Shown here piece after piece: positions 51,731-61,174 of a stretch of 64,000 nucleotides of DNA. Positions within the stretch are counted from its first letter, which is position 1. Every line of letters begins with the position of its first letter. Source of the stretch: Corynebacterium kalidii (GTDB lineage: Bacteria; Actinomycetota; Actinomycetes; Mycobacteriales; Mycobacteriaceae); contig NZ_JALIEA010000017.1 of the NCBI RefSeq assembly GCF_022869005.1, forward strand, positions 372,001 to 436,000, read 5' to 3'. Under the pieces are notes generated by a model that worked only from the letters and a program-made list of their open reading frames with translations, was not told the origin of the DNA and made no database searches. The translations under genes and the position numbers were made by a program.

Positions 51731-52237
51731 TCAGTGGTGGCGGGAGTTGGCGGAGTCCTGGCGGGCGCGGTCCCACAGCCGCTGCAGGCTCAGGGCACGC
51801 TGGTCGGTCTCGTGCAGGAGCTCGGTGAGCGCGGCCACGGTGGTCAGTGAGCTGGTGCGTTCGGGAAGATGCCGCAGGAAACGCTCACAGGAGCCTGCCG
51901 CGGCGTGGAACCGCGACACGCTGGAGATCCCGGACCCGGTGTCGCAGAGTTCGGGACGGTGTAGCTGACGGTCCCGGATACGCGCGGGGTCGCGCGAGTA
52001 GCGGAACTCGTCCCAGTCGTCGAGGATCGTCGCGATGTCGGTGGCGGAGAGGTCGACCGAGCGTCGCAGCGACGCGATCTCACGCTCCGAGTCCTGGCGC
52101 ATGACCGTCACGGTGGCGGTGATGACCAGGAGGACGGCGATGACGACCCCGAGTCGGCCGAGGGTGCCGATCAGCATCCACGACAGCGTCAGGACCAATG
52201 CCGTGATGATCAGGGTCTTGGGCAGACTCCTAACCAC
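51731..52237 (-). CDS. Small membrane-anchored protein of unknown function
   Basis: 168 residues. Two adjacent N-terminal hydrophobic segments ([17 protein letters not shown] and [18 protein letters not shown]) are followed by a cytosolic charged helical domain ([20 protein letters not shown]). No family is recognised. GTG 52237 has GGAGG about 9 nt upstream, inside the end of the preceding gene, which it overlaps by 8 nt, so the two are coupled. The frame has a convincing membrane/soluble pattern. Confidence 0.75.
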   Translation of the reverse strand: MVRSLPKTLIITALVLTLSWMLIGTLGRLGVVIAVLLVITATVTVMRQDSEREIASLRRSVDLSATDIATILDDWDEFRYSRDPARIRDRQLHRPELCDTGSGISSVSRFHAAAGSCERFLRHLPERTSSLTTVAALTELLHETDQRALSLQRLWDRARQDSANSRHH

Positions 52238-53006
52238 AGGATCCTCCGCAACCTCCTGACCCGCAGCCGCAGCCGCCGGAGGAGCAGGACGCGGGGTCCA
52301 CGGCGGTGGCGGTGAACTGGACCGGTCCAGCGATGATCGTCCCCGCGGGGAGGGCGTCCTCCCCGTTGTCGGGCAACACGACGCTGAACTCGAAGGGGGC
52401 GGAGACGGTGCACACCCAGAACGACTGGCCGGTCAGCGCCGCGGTACGACGTTCCGCTGCGGTGACCTCGACGGCGACGGTGCCGGCAGCGTGGGGTGCG
52501 ACCGCACCGGAGTTCAGGTCCGCCAGACCGGTGGACTCCACCGCACCGACGCGGAGGATGCCGGCACGGGCGGCGTCGTCGCGGGTGCGGTACACCGAGA
52601 CGTCACCGGCGAGGGCGGTGATCTGCATCGGCTGGTAGGTCAGGGTGCCTTCCTCCGACAGCAGGGGCCCCTGGGCGATCGTGGCGGTCACGGACGCGAT
52701 CACCGGGGCACCTTCGGCACGGACCTGCAGCATGGGGGAGTCGGCGACGATGTCGAGCACGCCGACGATGTCGTCGACCATGCTCAGGTGCGCCGAGCTC
52801 TCCGCGCCACCGCTGAAACTCGCGAAGGAACCGTAGGGCGGGACTGCCAGGATCACCAGGCGTGCCCCGCTGGGGTCGTCGTACTGCAGAACCTGTCCGT
52901 CCCGGACCTCCCCGGTGACCCGCAACGCCCCCGTCCCGTACGCCGCTTCGAGAGCGTCCTGCCAACGGCTGAACTCCAACCCCACACTCTTCAGTTCCGG
53001 AATCAT
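52230..53006 (-). CDS. Uncharacterised protein with Cys/Gly-rich C-terminal tail
   Basis: 258 residues, predicted cytosolic beta-rich protein; opening [21 protein letters not shown] do not recognise the family. The striking part is the last 18 residues, alternating Cys, Gly and Ser ([18 protein letters not shown]), with six cysteines, which looks like a metal-binding or metallochaperone tail. ATG 53006 is 7 nt after TAGAGT (53014-53019, complement), so the message is probably leaderless. It diverges from hflX and is coupled to the membrane protein downstream. Confidence 0.78.
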   Translation of the reverse strand: MIPELKSVGLEFSRWQDALEAAYGTGALRVTGEVRDGQVLQYDDPSGARLVILAVPPYGSFASFSGGAESSAHLSMVDDIVGVLDIVADSPMLQVRAEGAPVIASVTATIAQGPLLSEEGTLTYQPMQITALAGDVSVYRTRDDAARAGILRVGAVESTGLADLNSGAVAPHAAGTVAVEVTAAERRTAALTGQSFWVCTVSAPFEFSVVLPDNGEDALPAGTIIAGPVQFTATAVDPASCSSGGCGCGSGGCGGSCG

Positions 53007-53054
53007 GGGTGTGACTCTACTCCGTGGCCCGGGCTCGTGGAAAGATGGAGGGCA

Positions 53055-54506
53055 ATGACAAGCATGAACCATGATCCCGAAGAGATCCACGAGCAGACCA
53101 CCGTCGGGGAGCTGGACCTCGAGCAGCGGTCGAGTCTGCGTCGGCTCAGCCGCGGGACGAACATCCACTCCACCGAGCAGGACGACGGCTACGACGTCGA
53201 GTACCGCAAACTCCGTCTCGAGAAGGTCGTTCTCGTCGGCGTGTGGACCGAGGGCACCCTCGAGCAGATCGAGGCCCGCCTGGCGGAGCTCGCCGCGCTC
53301 GCGGAGACCGCCGGTTCCGACATCGCCGACATGCTCTACCAGCGTCGGGACAAGCCGGACGCCGGGACCTACATCGGCTCCGGCAAAGTCGAGGAGCTCA
53401 AGGCGATCGTCGTCGAGACCAATGCCGACACGGTCATCGCCGACGGTGAGCTCAGCCCCGGCCAGATGATCGCCCTGGAGAAGGCGCTCGACGTCAAGGT
53501 CATCGACCGCACGATGCTGATCCTCGACATCTTCGCCCAGCACGCCAAGTCGAAGGAAGGTAAGGCACAGGTCGCGCTGGCCCAGCTGGAGTACCTCATC
53601 ACGCGGGTGCGTGGCTGGGGCGGGGCGCTGTCGCGTCAGGCCGGCGGCCGGGCGGGCTCCAACGGCGGTGTCGGACTGCGTGGCCCCGGTGAGACCAAGA
53701 TCGAGGCCGACCGTCGGAGGCTGCGTAGCGAGATGGCGCGGCTCCGCCGCGAGATCCAGGGGATGAAGAAGGCCCGGGACGTCAAGCGTGACCGCCGGGA
53801 CACCTCCGCGATCGCCCAGATCGCCATCGCCGGCTACACCAACGCAGGCAAGTCGTCCCTGCTCAACGCGATCACCGGGGCAGGCGTCCTGGTGGAGGAC
53901 GCGCTGTTCGCCACGCTGGACCCGACGACGCGACGTGCGGAACTCGCGGACGGGCGCGCGGTGGTCTTCTCGGACACCGTGGGGTTCATCCGCTTCCTGC
54001 CGACACAGTTGGTCGAGGCGTTCCGGTCCACCCTGGAGGAGGTGATGGCCGCGGATGTCGTCCTGCACGTCGTCGACGGCTCCGACCCCTTCCCGATGGA
54101 GCAGATCGCCGCGGTGAACAAGGTCATCGGCGAGATCGCCGAGGAGACCGGTGCCTCCGCGCCGCCGGAGATCCTGGTGGTCAACAAGGTCGACGCGGCG
54201 GACCCGCTGGTGCTGGCCGAACTGCACAGCAGGCTGGACGACGTCGTGTTCGTCTCGGCATCCACCGGCGAAGGCGTCGCGGCGCTGGAGAGCCGGCTGG
54301 AACTCTTCCTCAACTCGCTGGACGACCATGTCGTGCTGCAGGTGCCGTTCGACCGGGGCGACGTGGTCTCCCGTCTGCACGAGTACGGCACCGTCCTGGG
54401 GCAGGAGTACACCGAGGACGGCACCCGCGTCGAGGTTCGCCTGCCCAGGGTGATTGCCGCGGAACTGGCGGACCTGCGTATCGCGGCCGACGGGGGGACA
54501 GAATAA
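53055..54506 (+). CDS. hflX: GTPase HflX
   Basis: Ribosome-associated GTPase that splits stalled or heat-damaged ribosomes. 483 residues: N-terminal HflX domain ([11 protein letters not shown] to [17 protein letters not shown]), a coiled linker with [20 protein letters not shown], then the G domain with [10 protein letters not shown] near residue 264, ATLDPTTR (G2), [10 protein letters not shown] (G3) and VVNKVDAAD (G4). ATG 53055 has GGAGGG 5 nt away. The position after miaA-dapF is conserved. Confidence 0.95.
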   Translation: MTSMNHDPEEIHEQTTVGELDLEQRSSLRRLSRGTNIHSTEQDDGYDVEYRKLRLEKVVLVGVWTEGTLEQIEARLAELAALAETAGSDIADMLYQRRDKPDAGTYIGSGKVEELKAIVVETNADTVIADGELSPGQMIALEKALDVKVIDRTMLILDIFAQHAKSKEGKAQVALAQLEYLITRVRGWGGALSRQAGGRAGSNGGVGLRGPGETKIEADRRRLRSEMARLRREIQGMKKARDVKRDRRDTSAIAQIAIAGYTNAGKSSLLNAITGAGVLVEDALFATLDPTTRRAELADGRAVVFSDTVGFIRFLPTQLVEAFRSTLEEVMAADVVLHVVDGSDPFPMEQIAAVNKVIGEIAEETGASAPPEILVVNKVDAADPLVLAELHSRLDDVVFVSASTGEGVAALESRLELFLNSLDDHVVLQVPFDRGDVVSRLHEYGTVLGQEYTEDGTRVEVRLPRVIAAELADLRIAADGGTE

Positions 54507-54516
54507 GCTCGTCCGA

Positions 54517-55869
54517 ATGGACGAGATGACAACACAGACCGGTGGCCCCGTCGGCGAGCCACCGCGCGGCCGGTTCTTCGGGTGGACACTGCACGGCGAC
54601 GGCCGCAACATCAGGCCCGGGGCGGTCGTCGCCCCCGATGAACGGCTGAGCTGGCCCCGGACGACAGGGATCGGGATGCAGCACGTCGTCGCGATGTTCG
54701 GTTCGACACTGCTGGTCCCGGTCCTGACCGGGTTCCCGGTCAACACCACGCTGCTGTTTTCCGGTATCGGCACCGTCATCTTCCTGCTGGTCACCAGGAA
54801 CCGGGTGCCGTCCTACCTCGGCAGCTCCTTCGCGTTCATCGCCCCGTTGACGGCCACCCAGGCCGAGGGGTTCGCCGCGCAGCTCGGCGGGGTGTTCGTC
54901 GCCGGACTGCTGCTGATCCTCGTGGGCGTCCTGGTCAAGGTGGCGGGACGTAGGGTGCTGGACGCCGTGATGCCGCCGGCGGTGACTGGGGCGATCGTCG
55001 CCCTGATCGGGCTCAACCTGGCCCCGGCGGCGACGTCCAACTTCGCGGCGCAGCCGTTGGTCGCCGCGGTGACGCTGTGCGCGGTCCTGGTGGTGACCGT
55101 CGCCGGGCGGGGCATGGTCGGACGCCTGGGGATCCTCATCGGCGTCGGCATCGGGTGGCTCTTCGCGGTCGTCTCCGGCAACCTCGCCGACGACGCCGGT
55201 GAGGTCATCGGGGACGCCGCCTGGTTCGGCCTGCCCGATTTCCACACCCCGGAGTTCCATGCCAGCGCGGTGCTGCTGACGCTGCCGGTCATCGTGGTGC
55301 TCATCGCCGAGAACGTGGGCCACGTCAAGGCCGTCGCCGGGATGACCCGGAGGAATCTCGACGACGAGGCCGGCCCCGCGTTGATCGGTGACGGCCTGGC
55401 GACCACACTCGCCGGTGGATTCGGCGGATCCGGGACGACCACCTACGCGGAGAACATCGGCGTGATGGCGGCCACCAGGGTCTACTCCACGGCGGCGTAC
55501 TGGGTCGCCGCGGCGACGGCGGTGATCCTCGCCTTCGTCCCGAAGTTCGGCGCGGTGATCAACACGATCCCGGCCGGGGTGCTGGGCGGGGCGACGATGG
55601 TGCTCTACGGGATGATCGGGCTCCTGGGGATCCGGATCTGGCAGGACAACAACGTCAACCTGACCAACCCGGTGAACCTGGCGGCTGCCGCGGTGGCCCT
55701 GATCGCGGGGATCGGAAACCTTACCCTGCAAATCGGGTCACTGGAACTCGAGGGCATCGCCTGGGGTTCGGTGGGCATCATCGTCGGGTACCCGGTGCTG
55801 AGGTGGCTGTTCGAGAACGTCGGTGAAGGACGCGACTTCTCGGTGCGGGACTACTACCTGAAGTCCTGA
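54517..55869 (+). CDS. NCS2 family uracil/xanthine permease
   Basis: Inner-membrane nucleobase transporter of 450 residues with about 14 hydrophobic segments. It contains [20 protein letters not shown] (TM1), [13 protein letters not shown] (the TM3 substrate strand), [11 protein letters not shown] and [19 protein letters not shown], matching UraA-type uracil permeases. ATG 54517 is 7 nt after TAAGCT (54504-54509), a -10 that contains the hflX stop codon, so transcription is probably leaderless. Confidence 0.92.
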   Translation: MDEMTTQTGGPVGEPPRGRFFGWTLHGDGRNIRPGAVVAPDERLSWPRTTGIGMQHVVAMFGSTLLVPVLTGFPVNTTLLFSGIGTVIFLLVTRNRVPSYLGSSFAFIAPLTATQAEGFAAQLGGVFVAGLLLILVGVLVKVAGRRVLDAVMPPAVTGAIVALIGLNLAPAATSNFAAQPLVAAVTLCAVLVVTVAGRGMVGRLGILIGVGIGWLFAVVSGNLADDAGEVIGDAAWFGLPDFHTPEFHASAVLLTLPVIVVLIAENVGHVKAVAGMTRRNLDDEAGPALIGDGLATTLAGGFGGSGTTTYAENIGVMAATRVYSTAAYWVAAATAVILAFVPKFGAVINTIPAGVLGGATMVLYGMIGLLGIRIWQDNNVNLTNPVNLAAAAVALIAGIGNLTLQIGSLELEGIAWGSVGIIVGYPVLRWLFENVGEGRDFSVRDYYLKS

Positions 55870-55870
55870 G

Positions 55871-55895
55871 CCGGGGCCCGGGCGCGGGGCCCCGG
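55871..55895. terminator. Bidirectional hairpin between the permease gene and ptsH
   Basis: A 9-bp all-GC stem (55871-55879 with 55887-55895) directly after the permease stop and 8 nt from the ptsH stop. No T tract. Confidence 0.55.
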
Positions 55896-55902
55896 GTGTG
55901 GC

Positions 55903-56172
55903 CTACTCCTCGTCGAGGTTCTTGGTGATCAACGCCGCGATGGCCTCGACGGCCTCGGCGTTGTCGGAGGTCACCGTGACCTCGTCGCCGTGCTCTGCAC
56001 CCAGGGCCATGATCATCAGCGACGACGAGGCGTCCGACGGCTCGTCGTCGTCCTCACCGGGCAGGGAGAGGAGGATCTCGTCGTCGTAGTTGGCGGCCGC
56101 TTCCGCGATGATGGTGGCGGGGCGGGCGTGCAGGCCCACGGTGGAGCCGACGGTGACAGTGGTGGAGGCCAT
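55903..56172 (-). CDS. ptsH: PTS phosphocarrier protein HPr
   Basis: Passes phosphate from Enzyme I to sugar-specific EII components. 89 residues with active His15 in GLHARPA and the SSSLMIMALG helix (Ser region). The loop EDDDEPSDA is acidic, as in C. glutamicum HPr. ATG 56172 has an AAAGGA ribosome site. It now lies directly behind the DeoR regulator gene; in C. glutamicum fruK and ptsF separate them. Confidence 0.95.
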   Translation of the reverse strand: MASTTVTVGSTVGLHARPATIIAEAAANYDDEILLSLPGEDDDEPSDASSSLMIMALGAEHGDEVTVTSDNAEAVEAIAALITKNLDEE

Positions 56173-56325
56173 GGTTCTCAGGTCCTTTTCGGTTCGTCGT
56201 TATCGTGTGGTCCAGAGTGCGGTCGCATCGACTGTGGAGCGCCCCACTCTCTCACAGACAGAGTAGCCGACGCCGCCGGGGTTGTGCGCCACCCGTGCCG
56301 TCCCCTCCGTTGCACGGGTTCCGGA

Positions 56326-57114
56326 TCAGGCGGTGACCACGGTCACGCCTTCGGAGTCGAAGGCCTCGAGGTACTGCGGGGGTGCTGAGTCGTCGGTGAC
56401 CAGGACGTCGATCTCGGCGACGTTGGCGAAGCTGACCAGGTAGTCCCGCCCGAACTTCGTGGAGTCGCACATGGCGACGACGCGGTCGGAGTTGGCGATC
56501 ATCGCCCTCTTCACGGCCGCCTCCTCGGCGTCGGCGGTCGACAACCCGTGGTCCATTGACAAGGCGTTGGTCCCGATGAACGCGATGTCGGCGTGGTGGA
56601 CCCCGATGGTGCGCAGGGCGATGTCGCCGACGACGGCCTGGGTGATGGGGCGGATATGCCCGCCGATGAGCTGCACGTCCGACAGGCCCGCCGCCGAGAG
56701 ACGGACGGCCAGGGGAAGGAAATTCGTCAGCACCGTGAGGTTCCGGTAGGGGGTCTCGTCCGGGCGTCCCGTCTCGGCGATCGCATGCGCGAGCATGGCG
56801 GTGGTGGTCCCGGCGTCGAGGAACACGGTGCCGGTCCGCGGAAGCAGGTCCGACGCCGCGTGCCCGATGCGGATCTTCGCCTCCGTGGAGGTGGTGCTGC
56901 GGAGTTCGATCGGCGTCTCCCGGGTCTGGAAGGTGTTGGTCGGCACGGCGCCGCCATGGACCCGGTGAAGCGCCCCGTCGTTGTCGAGCACGGTCAGGTC
57001 ACGCCGGATGGTCTCCGGGGTCACGGCAAAACGTTCCGCCAGTTCCACCACGGTGACACGCCCGTTGACTGCGGTCAGTGACGCGATCTGCCGACGACGT
57101 TCCTCTGAGTTCAT
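56326..57114 (-). CDS. fruR: DeoR family regulator, FruR-like
   Basis: 262-residue repressor. N-terminal DeoR helix-turn-helix (RRRQIASLTAVNGRVTVVEL then FAVTPETIRRDLTVLD, ending in the RVHGGAV hallmark), followed by the sugar-phosphate sensor domain (TVFLDAGTTTAMLAHAI; GLSTADAEEAAVKRAMI). Its divergent place opposite ptsI matches FruR, which represses PTS genes and responds to fructose-derived phosphates. ATG 57114 is 7 nt after TAGAAT (57122-57127, complement), so the message is probably leaderless; an upstream ATG at 57123 overlaps that hexamer. Confidence 0.88.
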   Translation of the reverse strand: MNSEERRRQIASLTAVNGRVTVVELAERFAVTPETIRRDLTVLDNDGALHRVHGGAVPTNTFQTRETPIELRSTTSTEAKIRIGHAASDLLPRTGTVFLDAGTTTAMLAHAIAETGRPDETPYRNLTVLTNFLPLAVRLSAAGLSDVQLIGGHIRPITQAVVGDIALRTIGVHHADIAFIGTNALSMDHGLSTADAEEAAVKRAMIANSDRVVAMCDSTKFGRDYLVSFANVAEIDVLVTDDSAPPQYLEAFDSEGVTVVTA

Positions 57115-57238
57115 GGTGTGCATTCTATGGGGTCGCGCGGCGGCCGAGGGGTGGAGGACGCCGATTCGGGGGTGGGCGCGGCACGCGGGCAGGCCGGGAC
57201 GGCGGCGGTGGACCTGAACTACGGGGTGGGGAAGCGGG

Positions 57239-57244
57239 TAGTGT
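57239..57244 (+). promoter_or_regulatory. ptsI promoter (-10 TAGTGT)
   Basis: TAGTGT 75 nt before the ptsI ATG in the divergent fruR-ptsI gap. The leader holds short imperfect inverted repeats that could be regulator sites. A GGGAG ribosome site precedes the ATG. Confidence 0.45.
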
Positions 57245-57318
57245 GGAGGCCAACCTTTGTACGTCAACCGATGTTCCTTCAGAAGAGTTCTCTGAGCACC
57301 CGTGGGAGACCAGACACT

Positions 57319-59037
57319 ATGGCAGACACGAATTCCTCCACCCCCTCGGCTGACGGTGACCCCGTCGTCCTGAAGGGAAAATCAGTCGTTCCCGGCACCG
57401 TCTTCGCACCCGTGACCTGGGTGACGGACCGGCCGGAACTGCCCGGGCCCGACAGGACGGTCGCCGAAGGGGACAGGGAGGCGGAGTTCGAGGCCTTCAC
57501 CGCGGCGGTGGACACCGTCGCCGGGCGTCTCAGCGCACGTGCCGCCACGGTCGAGGGCAATGCCCGGCAGGTCCTTGAAGCGACCGTCGCGATCGCCAAG
57601 GACCGGGCCTGGGCCAAGAAGGTCCGTAAGTCCGTCAACGGCGGACAGACGAACCTCTACGCGGTCAAGCAGGCCACCGACGATTTCGTCGAGATGTTCC
57701 TCAAGGCCGGTGGCGTGATGGCTGAGCGGGTCACCGACCTGATGGACGTCCGCGACCGGGTCATCGCCGAGTTGCGCGGGGAGCCGGAACCGGGGATCCC
57801 CGAGGTGGATTCGCCGCATGTCCTCTTCGCCGACGACCTGGCGCCGGCGGACACCGCGACCCTCGATCCCTCGTTGATCATCGCTGTCGTCACGGAGAAG
57901 GGCGGGGCCACGAGCCATACGGCGATCATTGCCCGTCAGCTCGACATCCCCTGCGTCGTGGCGGTGGGTTCGACACTGCAGTCCATCGCGGCGGGCACCG
58001 AGGTGCTGGTGGATGCTGCGGCGGGGACGGTGGAGACCGGGGTGGACCCGGCGGACGTGGAGAAGAGGGTGGCGGCAGCCGCCGAGCTCGCGTCGAAGGT
58101 GCGCGGCTGGCACGGGCCGGCACAGACGGCCGACGGTCACCGGGTGCAGCTGCTCGCCAACGTCCAGGACGGTGCTGCGGCGCGGCAGGCCGCGGAGTCC
58201 GTGGCTGAGGGGGTGGGGCTGTTCCGTACCGAGCTGGGCTTCCTCAGTGAGACCACCGAGCCGTCGGTGGAGGAGCAGGCGGAGCGCTATGCCGAGGTGC
58301 TGAAGGCGTTCCCGGAGGGGAAGGTCGTCATCCGCACGTTGGACGCCGGGTCGGACAAGCCGGTTCCCTACGTGATGGCGGAGACAGAGGAGAACCCGGC
58401 TCTGGGTGTCCGTGGTCTGCGTATCGCCCGGACGAACCAGGAGTTGCTCGAACGTCAGCTCGACGGCATCGCCCTTGCACTGGAGAAGTCGGGCCGTACC
58501 GACTCGTCGGCACAGACCTGGGTGATGGCTCCGATGGTGGCGACCGTGTACGAGGCCCAGTGGTTCGCTGCGTTGTGTCACGAGCGCGGCCTGGTCGCCG
58601 GCGCGATGATCGAGGTCCCGGCGGCGGCGCTGATGGCGGACAAGATGATGCCGCACCTGGACTTCGTCTCCATCGGTACCAATGACCTGACCCAGTACAC
58701 GATGGCGGCGGACCGGATGTCGGCGTCGTTGGCGCATCTGACCGACCCGTGGCAGCCGGCGGTCTTGCGGCTGGTGCACACGACCTGTCGTGCCGGTGCG
58801 GTGACGCGGACCGCCGTGGGTGTGTGCGGTGAGGCGGCCGCCGACCCGCTGTTGGCCTGTGTGCTGGCCGGACTCGGTGTGACGTCGCTCTCCGCTGCCC
58901 CGCCCGCACTAGCCGCGGTCGGCGCACAGCTCGGTGAGGTCGATTTCGCGGTCTGTCGGGAGATGGCGGCCGCGGCGCTCGACGCTGACGGGGCCGAGGA
59001 AGCCAAGGTCGCTGCTGCGGCGGTCCTGGGCCTGTAG
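57319..59037 (+). CDS. ptsI: PTS Enzyme I
   Basis: Phosphoenolpyruvate-protein phosphotransferase that starts the PTS by phosphorylating HPr. 572 residues. The HPr-binding domain lies in the first 150 residues, the phospho-His motif GGATSHTAIIARQ puts the active His at about 200, and the PEP-binding barrel contains FRTELGFL, LRIARTNQELL and SIGTNDLTQYTMA with the catalytic Cys in TAVGVCGEAAADP. ATG 57319 is chosen over a much longer open frame because the extra region is Gly/Arg shadow sequence containing the promoter. Confidence 0.95.
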   Translation: MADTNSSTPSADGDPVVLKGKSVVPGTVFAPVTWVTDRPELPGPDRTVAEGDREAEFEAFTAAVDTVAGRLSARAATVEGNARQVLEATVAIAKDRAWAKKVRKSVNGGQTNLYAVKQATDDFVEMFLKAGGVMAERVTDLMDVRDRVIAELRGEPEPGIPEVDSPHVLFADDLAPADTATLDPSLIIAVVTEKGGATSHTAIIARQLDIPCVVAVGSTLQSIAAGTEVLVDAAAGTVETGVDPADVEKRVAAAAELASKVRGWHGPAQTADGHRVQLLANVQDGAAARQAAESVAEGVGLFRTELGFLSETTEPSVEEQAERYAEVLKAFPEGKVVIRTLDAGSDKPVPYVMAETEENPALGVRGLRIARTNQELLERQLDGIALALEKSGRTDSSAQTWVMAPMVATVYEAQWFAALCHERGLVAGAMIEVPAAALMADKMMPHLDFVSIGTNDLTQYTMAADRMSASLAHLTDPWQPAVLRLVHTTCRAGAVTRTAVGVCGEAAADPLLACVLAGLGVTSLSAAPPALAAVGAQLGEVDFAVCREMAAAALDADGAEEAKVAAAAVLGL

Positions 59038-59078
59038 CCGTCCTGTCCGTGCGTCCGGGGGTGGGGGCGGAGGCGCGG

Positions 59079-59828
59079 TCAGATCTTGCGGAGCACGGCG
59101 ACGACGCGTCCGAGAATGTCCGCGTCATCCCCGGGGATCGGTTCGAAGAGGTCGTTGTGGGGGAGGAGCCAGACCCCGTTACCGTCCTTCTGGAACTCCT
59201 TCACCGTGGCCTCGCCGTCGATCATCGCGGCGACGAAGTCCCCCAGTTCAGCGACCTTCTGAGACCGGACAGCGACCCAGTCCCCGTTGAAGATGCCGGC
59301 GTCGCGCATGGATTCGCCGACAACCTGGAGAAGGAAGAGCTCGCCGCTGCCCACCAGCTCCTGCGGCAGGGGGAAGTGTGCCTCCACGTGTTCCTCGGCC
59401 AGGATCGGCGAGCCGGCGGCGATCTGGCCGACCACCGGGACGAAGGACGGGGAGGGCATCCCCTCCGGGACCGGGGTGGTCGCCGGTTTGGGGCCGGGGC
59501 GGGGAGCGGAGTCGCCGTCGAAGTCACGGATGTCCACGGCGCGGGGCTTGTTGTCCTCTCGCCGGAGGTATCCCTTCCGCTCCAGTTCACGCAGGTGGTA
59601 CGACACCGAGGAGGTGGAGTTCAGGCCTACCGCGTCACAGATCTCCCGGATGCTGGGCGGGTACCCGCGGAAGCGTGTGGCGTCCTTAATGACGTCCATG
59701 ATGCGGCGTTGGCGGTCGGAGAGCTTCTCCCTGCCCTTGTCGCCGTCGTTGGTTCCGAGTCCGGTCGGCGCGGCCCGCTTCCTGCCGCCCGACACCGCTC
59801 CCGCGGAGGACTTCTGCTTCCCTGACAT
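59079..59828 (-). CDS. lexA: SOS repressor LexA
   Basis: 249 residues. An Arg/Lys/Gly-rich tail (1-35) leads to the winged-helix DNA-binding domain ([40 protein letters not shown]). The cleavage site Ala-Gly is in [14 protein letters not shown]. The catalytic Ser and Lys are in [10 protein letters not shown] and [12 protein letters not shown] 59828 has AGGAG 8 nt upstream and a TAGTGT promoter (59869-59874, complement). It diverges from the LysM gene. Confidence 0.96.
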   Translation of the reverse strand: MSGKQKSSAGAVSGGRKRAAPTGLGTNDGDKGREKLSDRQRRIMDVIKDATRFRGYPPSIREICDAVGLNSTSSVSYHLRELERKGYLRREDNKPRAVDIRDFDGDSAPRPGPKPATTPVPEGMPSPSFVPVVGQIAAGSPILAEEHVEAHFPLPQELVGSGELFLLQVVGESMRDAGIFNGDWVAVRSQKVAELGDFVAAMIDGEATVKEFQKDGNGVWLLPHNDLFEPIPGDDADILGRVVAVLRKI

Positions 59829-59936
59829 CTGACCCACTCCTGGTTTCGTTGTGTCGATCGTGGTTCCGACACTACATGAATGGGCGGACATCGTTGATCA
59901 AGGTGTTCGAAAGTGTCGCTGGAACGGTGGACTTCC

Positions 59937-59956
59937 TCGAACACCCGTGCTATCTT
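59937..59956 (+). promoter_or_regulatory. Degenerate SOS box at the LysM gene promoter
   Basis: TCGAACACCCGTGCTA (59937-59952) keeps the left half of the LexA palindrome exactly and 4 of 6 bases of the right half; it overlaps a -10 candidate TATCTT (59951-59956). A second match, TCGAACACATGGACGA (59976-59991), lies in the leader. Confidence 0.5.
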
Positions 59957-59983
59957 CGGCGACAGAGAGTGCGGTTCGAACAC

Positions 59984-60094
59984 ATGGACGAAGAGTCTGC
60001 ACGGGACGCGGGATGGTGTCCGGTGGTGGTGATGTCATTGTCCTGTCAGATCCCGCGAGTCACTGCCGTTCCCATGGAAAGAGGGTTGTCATGA
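59984..60094 (+). CDS. Possible 36-residue leader ORF coupled to the LysM gene
   Basis: A short frame beginning MDEESARDAGWCPVVVM lies about 20 nt after the predicted transcription start and stops in an ATGA overlap with the LysM gene. The ribosome site (GAGAG) is weak and no homologue is recognised. The exact overlap suggests a coupled leader peptide, but chance cannot be excluded. Confidence 0.3.
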   Translation: MDEESARDAGWCPVVVMSLSCQIPRVTAVPMERGLS

Positions 60095-60630
60095 GCACGA
60101 TACCGGTACATCATCGCCGCGACGCCGTCCGCCGTCCTGTTTACCGTCGTCCGGAGTGGGCACAGGTGTGCGGGACCGGTGGATCGAACACCTGGGGGGA
60201 TGGTGCCGCCCGGCGGCCGTCCCCGGTTCAGTCTGCGCGCGGGCGTTCGCGGAGCTGCTCCGAGGAACGTCCGTTCGAGGACGGCTCCCGTGGCGCCAGG
60301 CTCCGTCGCCGGGCGTCATCTGTCCTCGGGTCCCCGGGGGTCACGTTGGTCTCGCTGGCCTCGGTGGTCGTGATGATCGCCGCATCGCCGGTGTTGACCG
60401 GTACGGACGAAGGTGTCGTCACGCCGACCACGACAGCGACGGTCACCGTGGACGAGGGCGAGAGCCTCGCCGACATCGCGCGGGAGCATGTGCCGGGGGC
60501 CCCGGTGGGGGACACGGTGGCGCGGATCTCCTCGCTCAACGGCATCACCGGCACCGGGGACCTGGGTCCACGTGACCTCGGGCAGTCTGACGGTTCGACG
60601 ACCCGACAGGTGATCGTGCCGGTGTACTGA
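60091..60630 (+). CDS. LysM-type membrane protein, probable SOS cell-division inhibitor
   Basis: 179 residues: a 95-residue basic cytosolic part, one membrane segment ([19 protein letters not shown]), and an extracytoplasmic LysM-like domain ([20 protein letters not shown] to VIVPVY). Between lexA and nrdR this is the slot of Rv2719c/ChiZ in mycobacteria and divS in C. glutamicum, SOS-induced proteins that delay division; YneA of Bacillus has the same membrane-plus-LysM layout. The division-inhibitor role is inferred from context. ATG 60091 has AGAGGG 6 nt upstream. Confidence 0.82.
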   Translation: MSTIPVHHRRDAVRRPVYRRPEWAQVCGTGGSNTWGDGAARRPSPVQSARGRSRSCSEERPFEDGSRGARLRRRASSVLGSPGVTLVSLASVVVMIAASPVLTGTDEGVVTPTTTATVTVDEGESLADIAREHVPGAPVGDTVARISSLNGITGTGDLGPRDLGQSDGSTTRQVIVPVY

Positions 60631-60710
60631 CCGCACTCGGTGTCGTGGACCGTCCTGGGGGTAGGATGTGGGGCCGTACTGCTCCACCTATCTCGATGAG
60701 GGAGAACCCC

Positions 60711-61172
60711 GTGCTCTGTCCTGCATGCCGCTCCGAAGAATCCAGGGTGGTGGATTCACGCACGGTGGAATCCGGATCGGCGATCCGACGGCGGCGCGAG
60801 TGCCTGTCGTGCCGGACCAGGTTCACCACCCTGGAGCGCTCCGTGCTGCTTGTCACCAAACGCAGCGGCGTGACCGAAGAGTTTCGCCGTGACAAGGTCA
60901 TCAGGGGTGTCGGCCGGGCCTGTCAGGGACTCGAGGTCTCCACGGACGACCTGAAGATCCTCGCCCATGACGTCGAGCAGTCACTCCGGGCGTCCCACGG
61001 TTCACAGGTCGCCGCTGACGATATCGGCCTGGCGATTCTCGAACCGCTCCGTAACCTCAATGAGGTCGCCTACCTCCGGTTCGCCTCCGTCTACAAGTCG
61101 TTCCGGTCCACCGACGACTTCGAGAAGGAGATCCGGGCCCTCCGGCAGCACCACGACGGCACCGCCGGATAG
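60711..61172 (+). CDS. nrdR: Transcriptional repressor NrdR
   Basis: Zinc-ribbon, ATP-cone regulator of ribonucleotide reductase genes, 153 residues. The ribbon is [15 protein letters not shown] with the second pair in CLSCRTRF; the ATP-cone starts [23 protein letters not shown] 60711 is chosen because it aligns with the family start before CPAC and has GAGGGAG 8 nt upstream; a TAGGAT promoter lies near 60663. It converges on hrpA with a 2-nt gap. Confidence 0.95.
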   Translation: MLCPACRSEESRVVDSRTVESGSAIRRRRECLSCRTRFTTLERSVLLVTKRSGVTEEFRRDKVIRGVGRACQGLEVSTDDLKILAHDVEQSLRASHGSQVAADDIGLAILEPLRNLNEVAYLRFASVYKSFRSTDDFEKEIRALRQHHDGTAG

Positions 61173-61174
61173 CG

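Noticed and set aside
57118..57318. Longer N-terminus for ptsI
   Set aside because: The extra residues are Gly/Arg-rich shadow sequence, contain the ptsI promoter and overlap the fruR start on the other strand.
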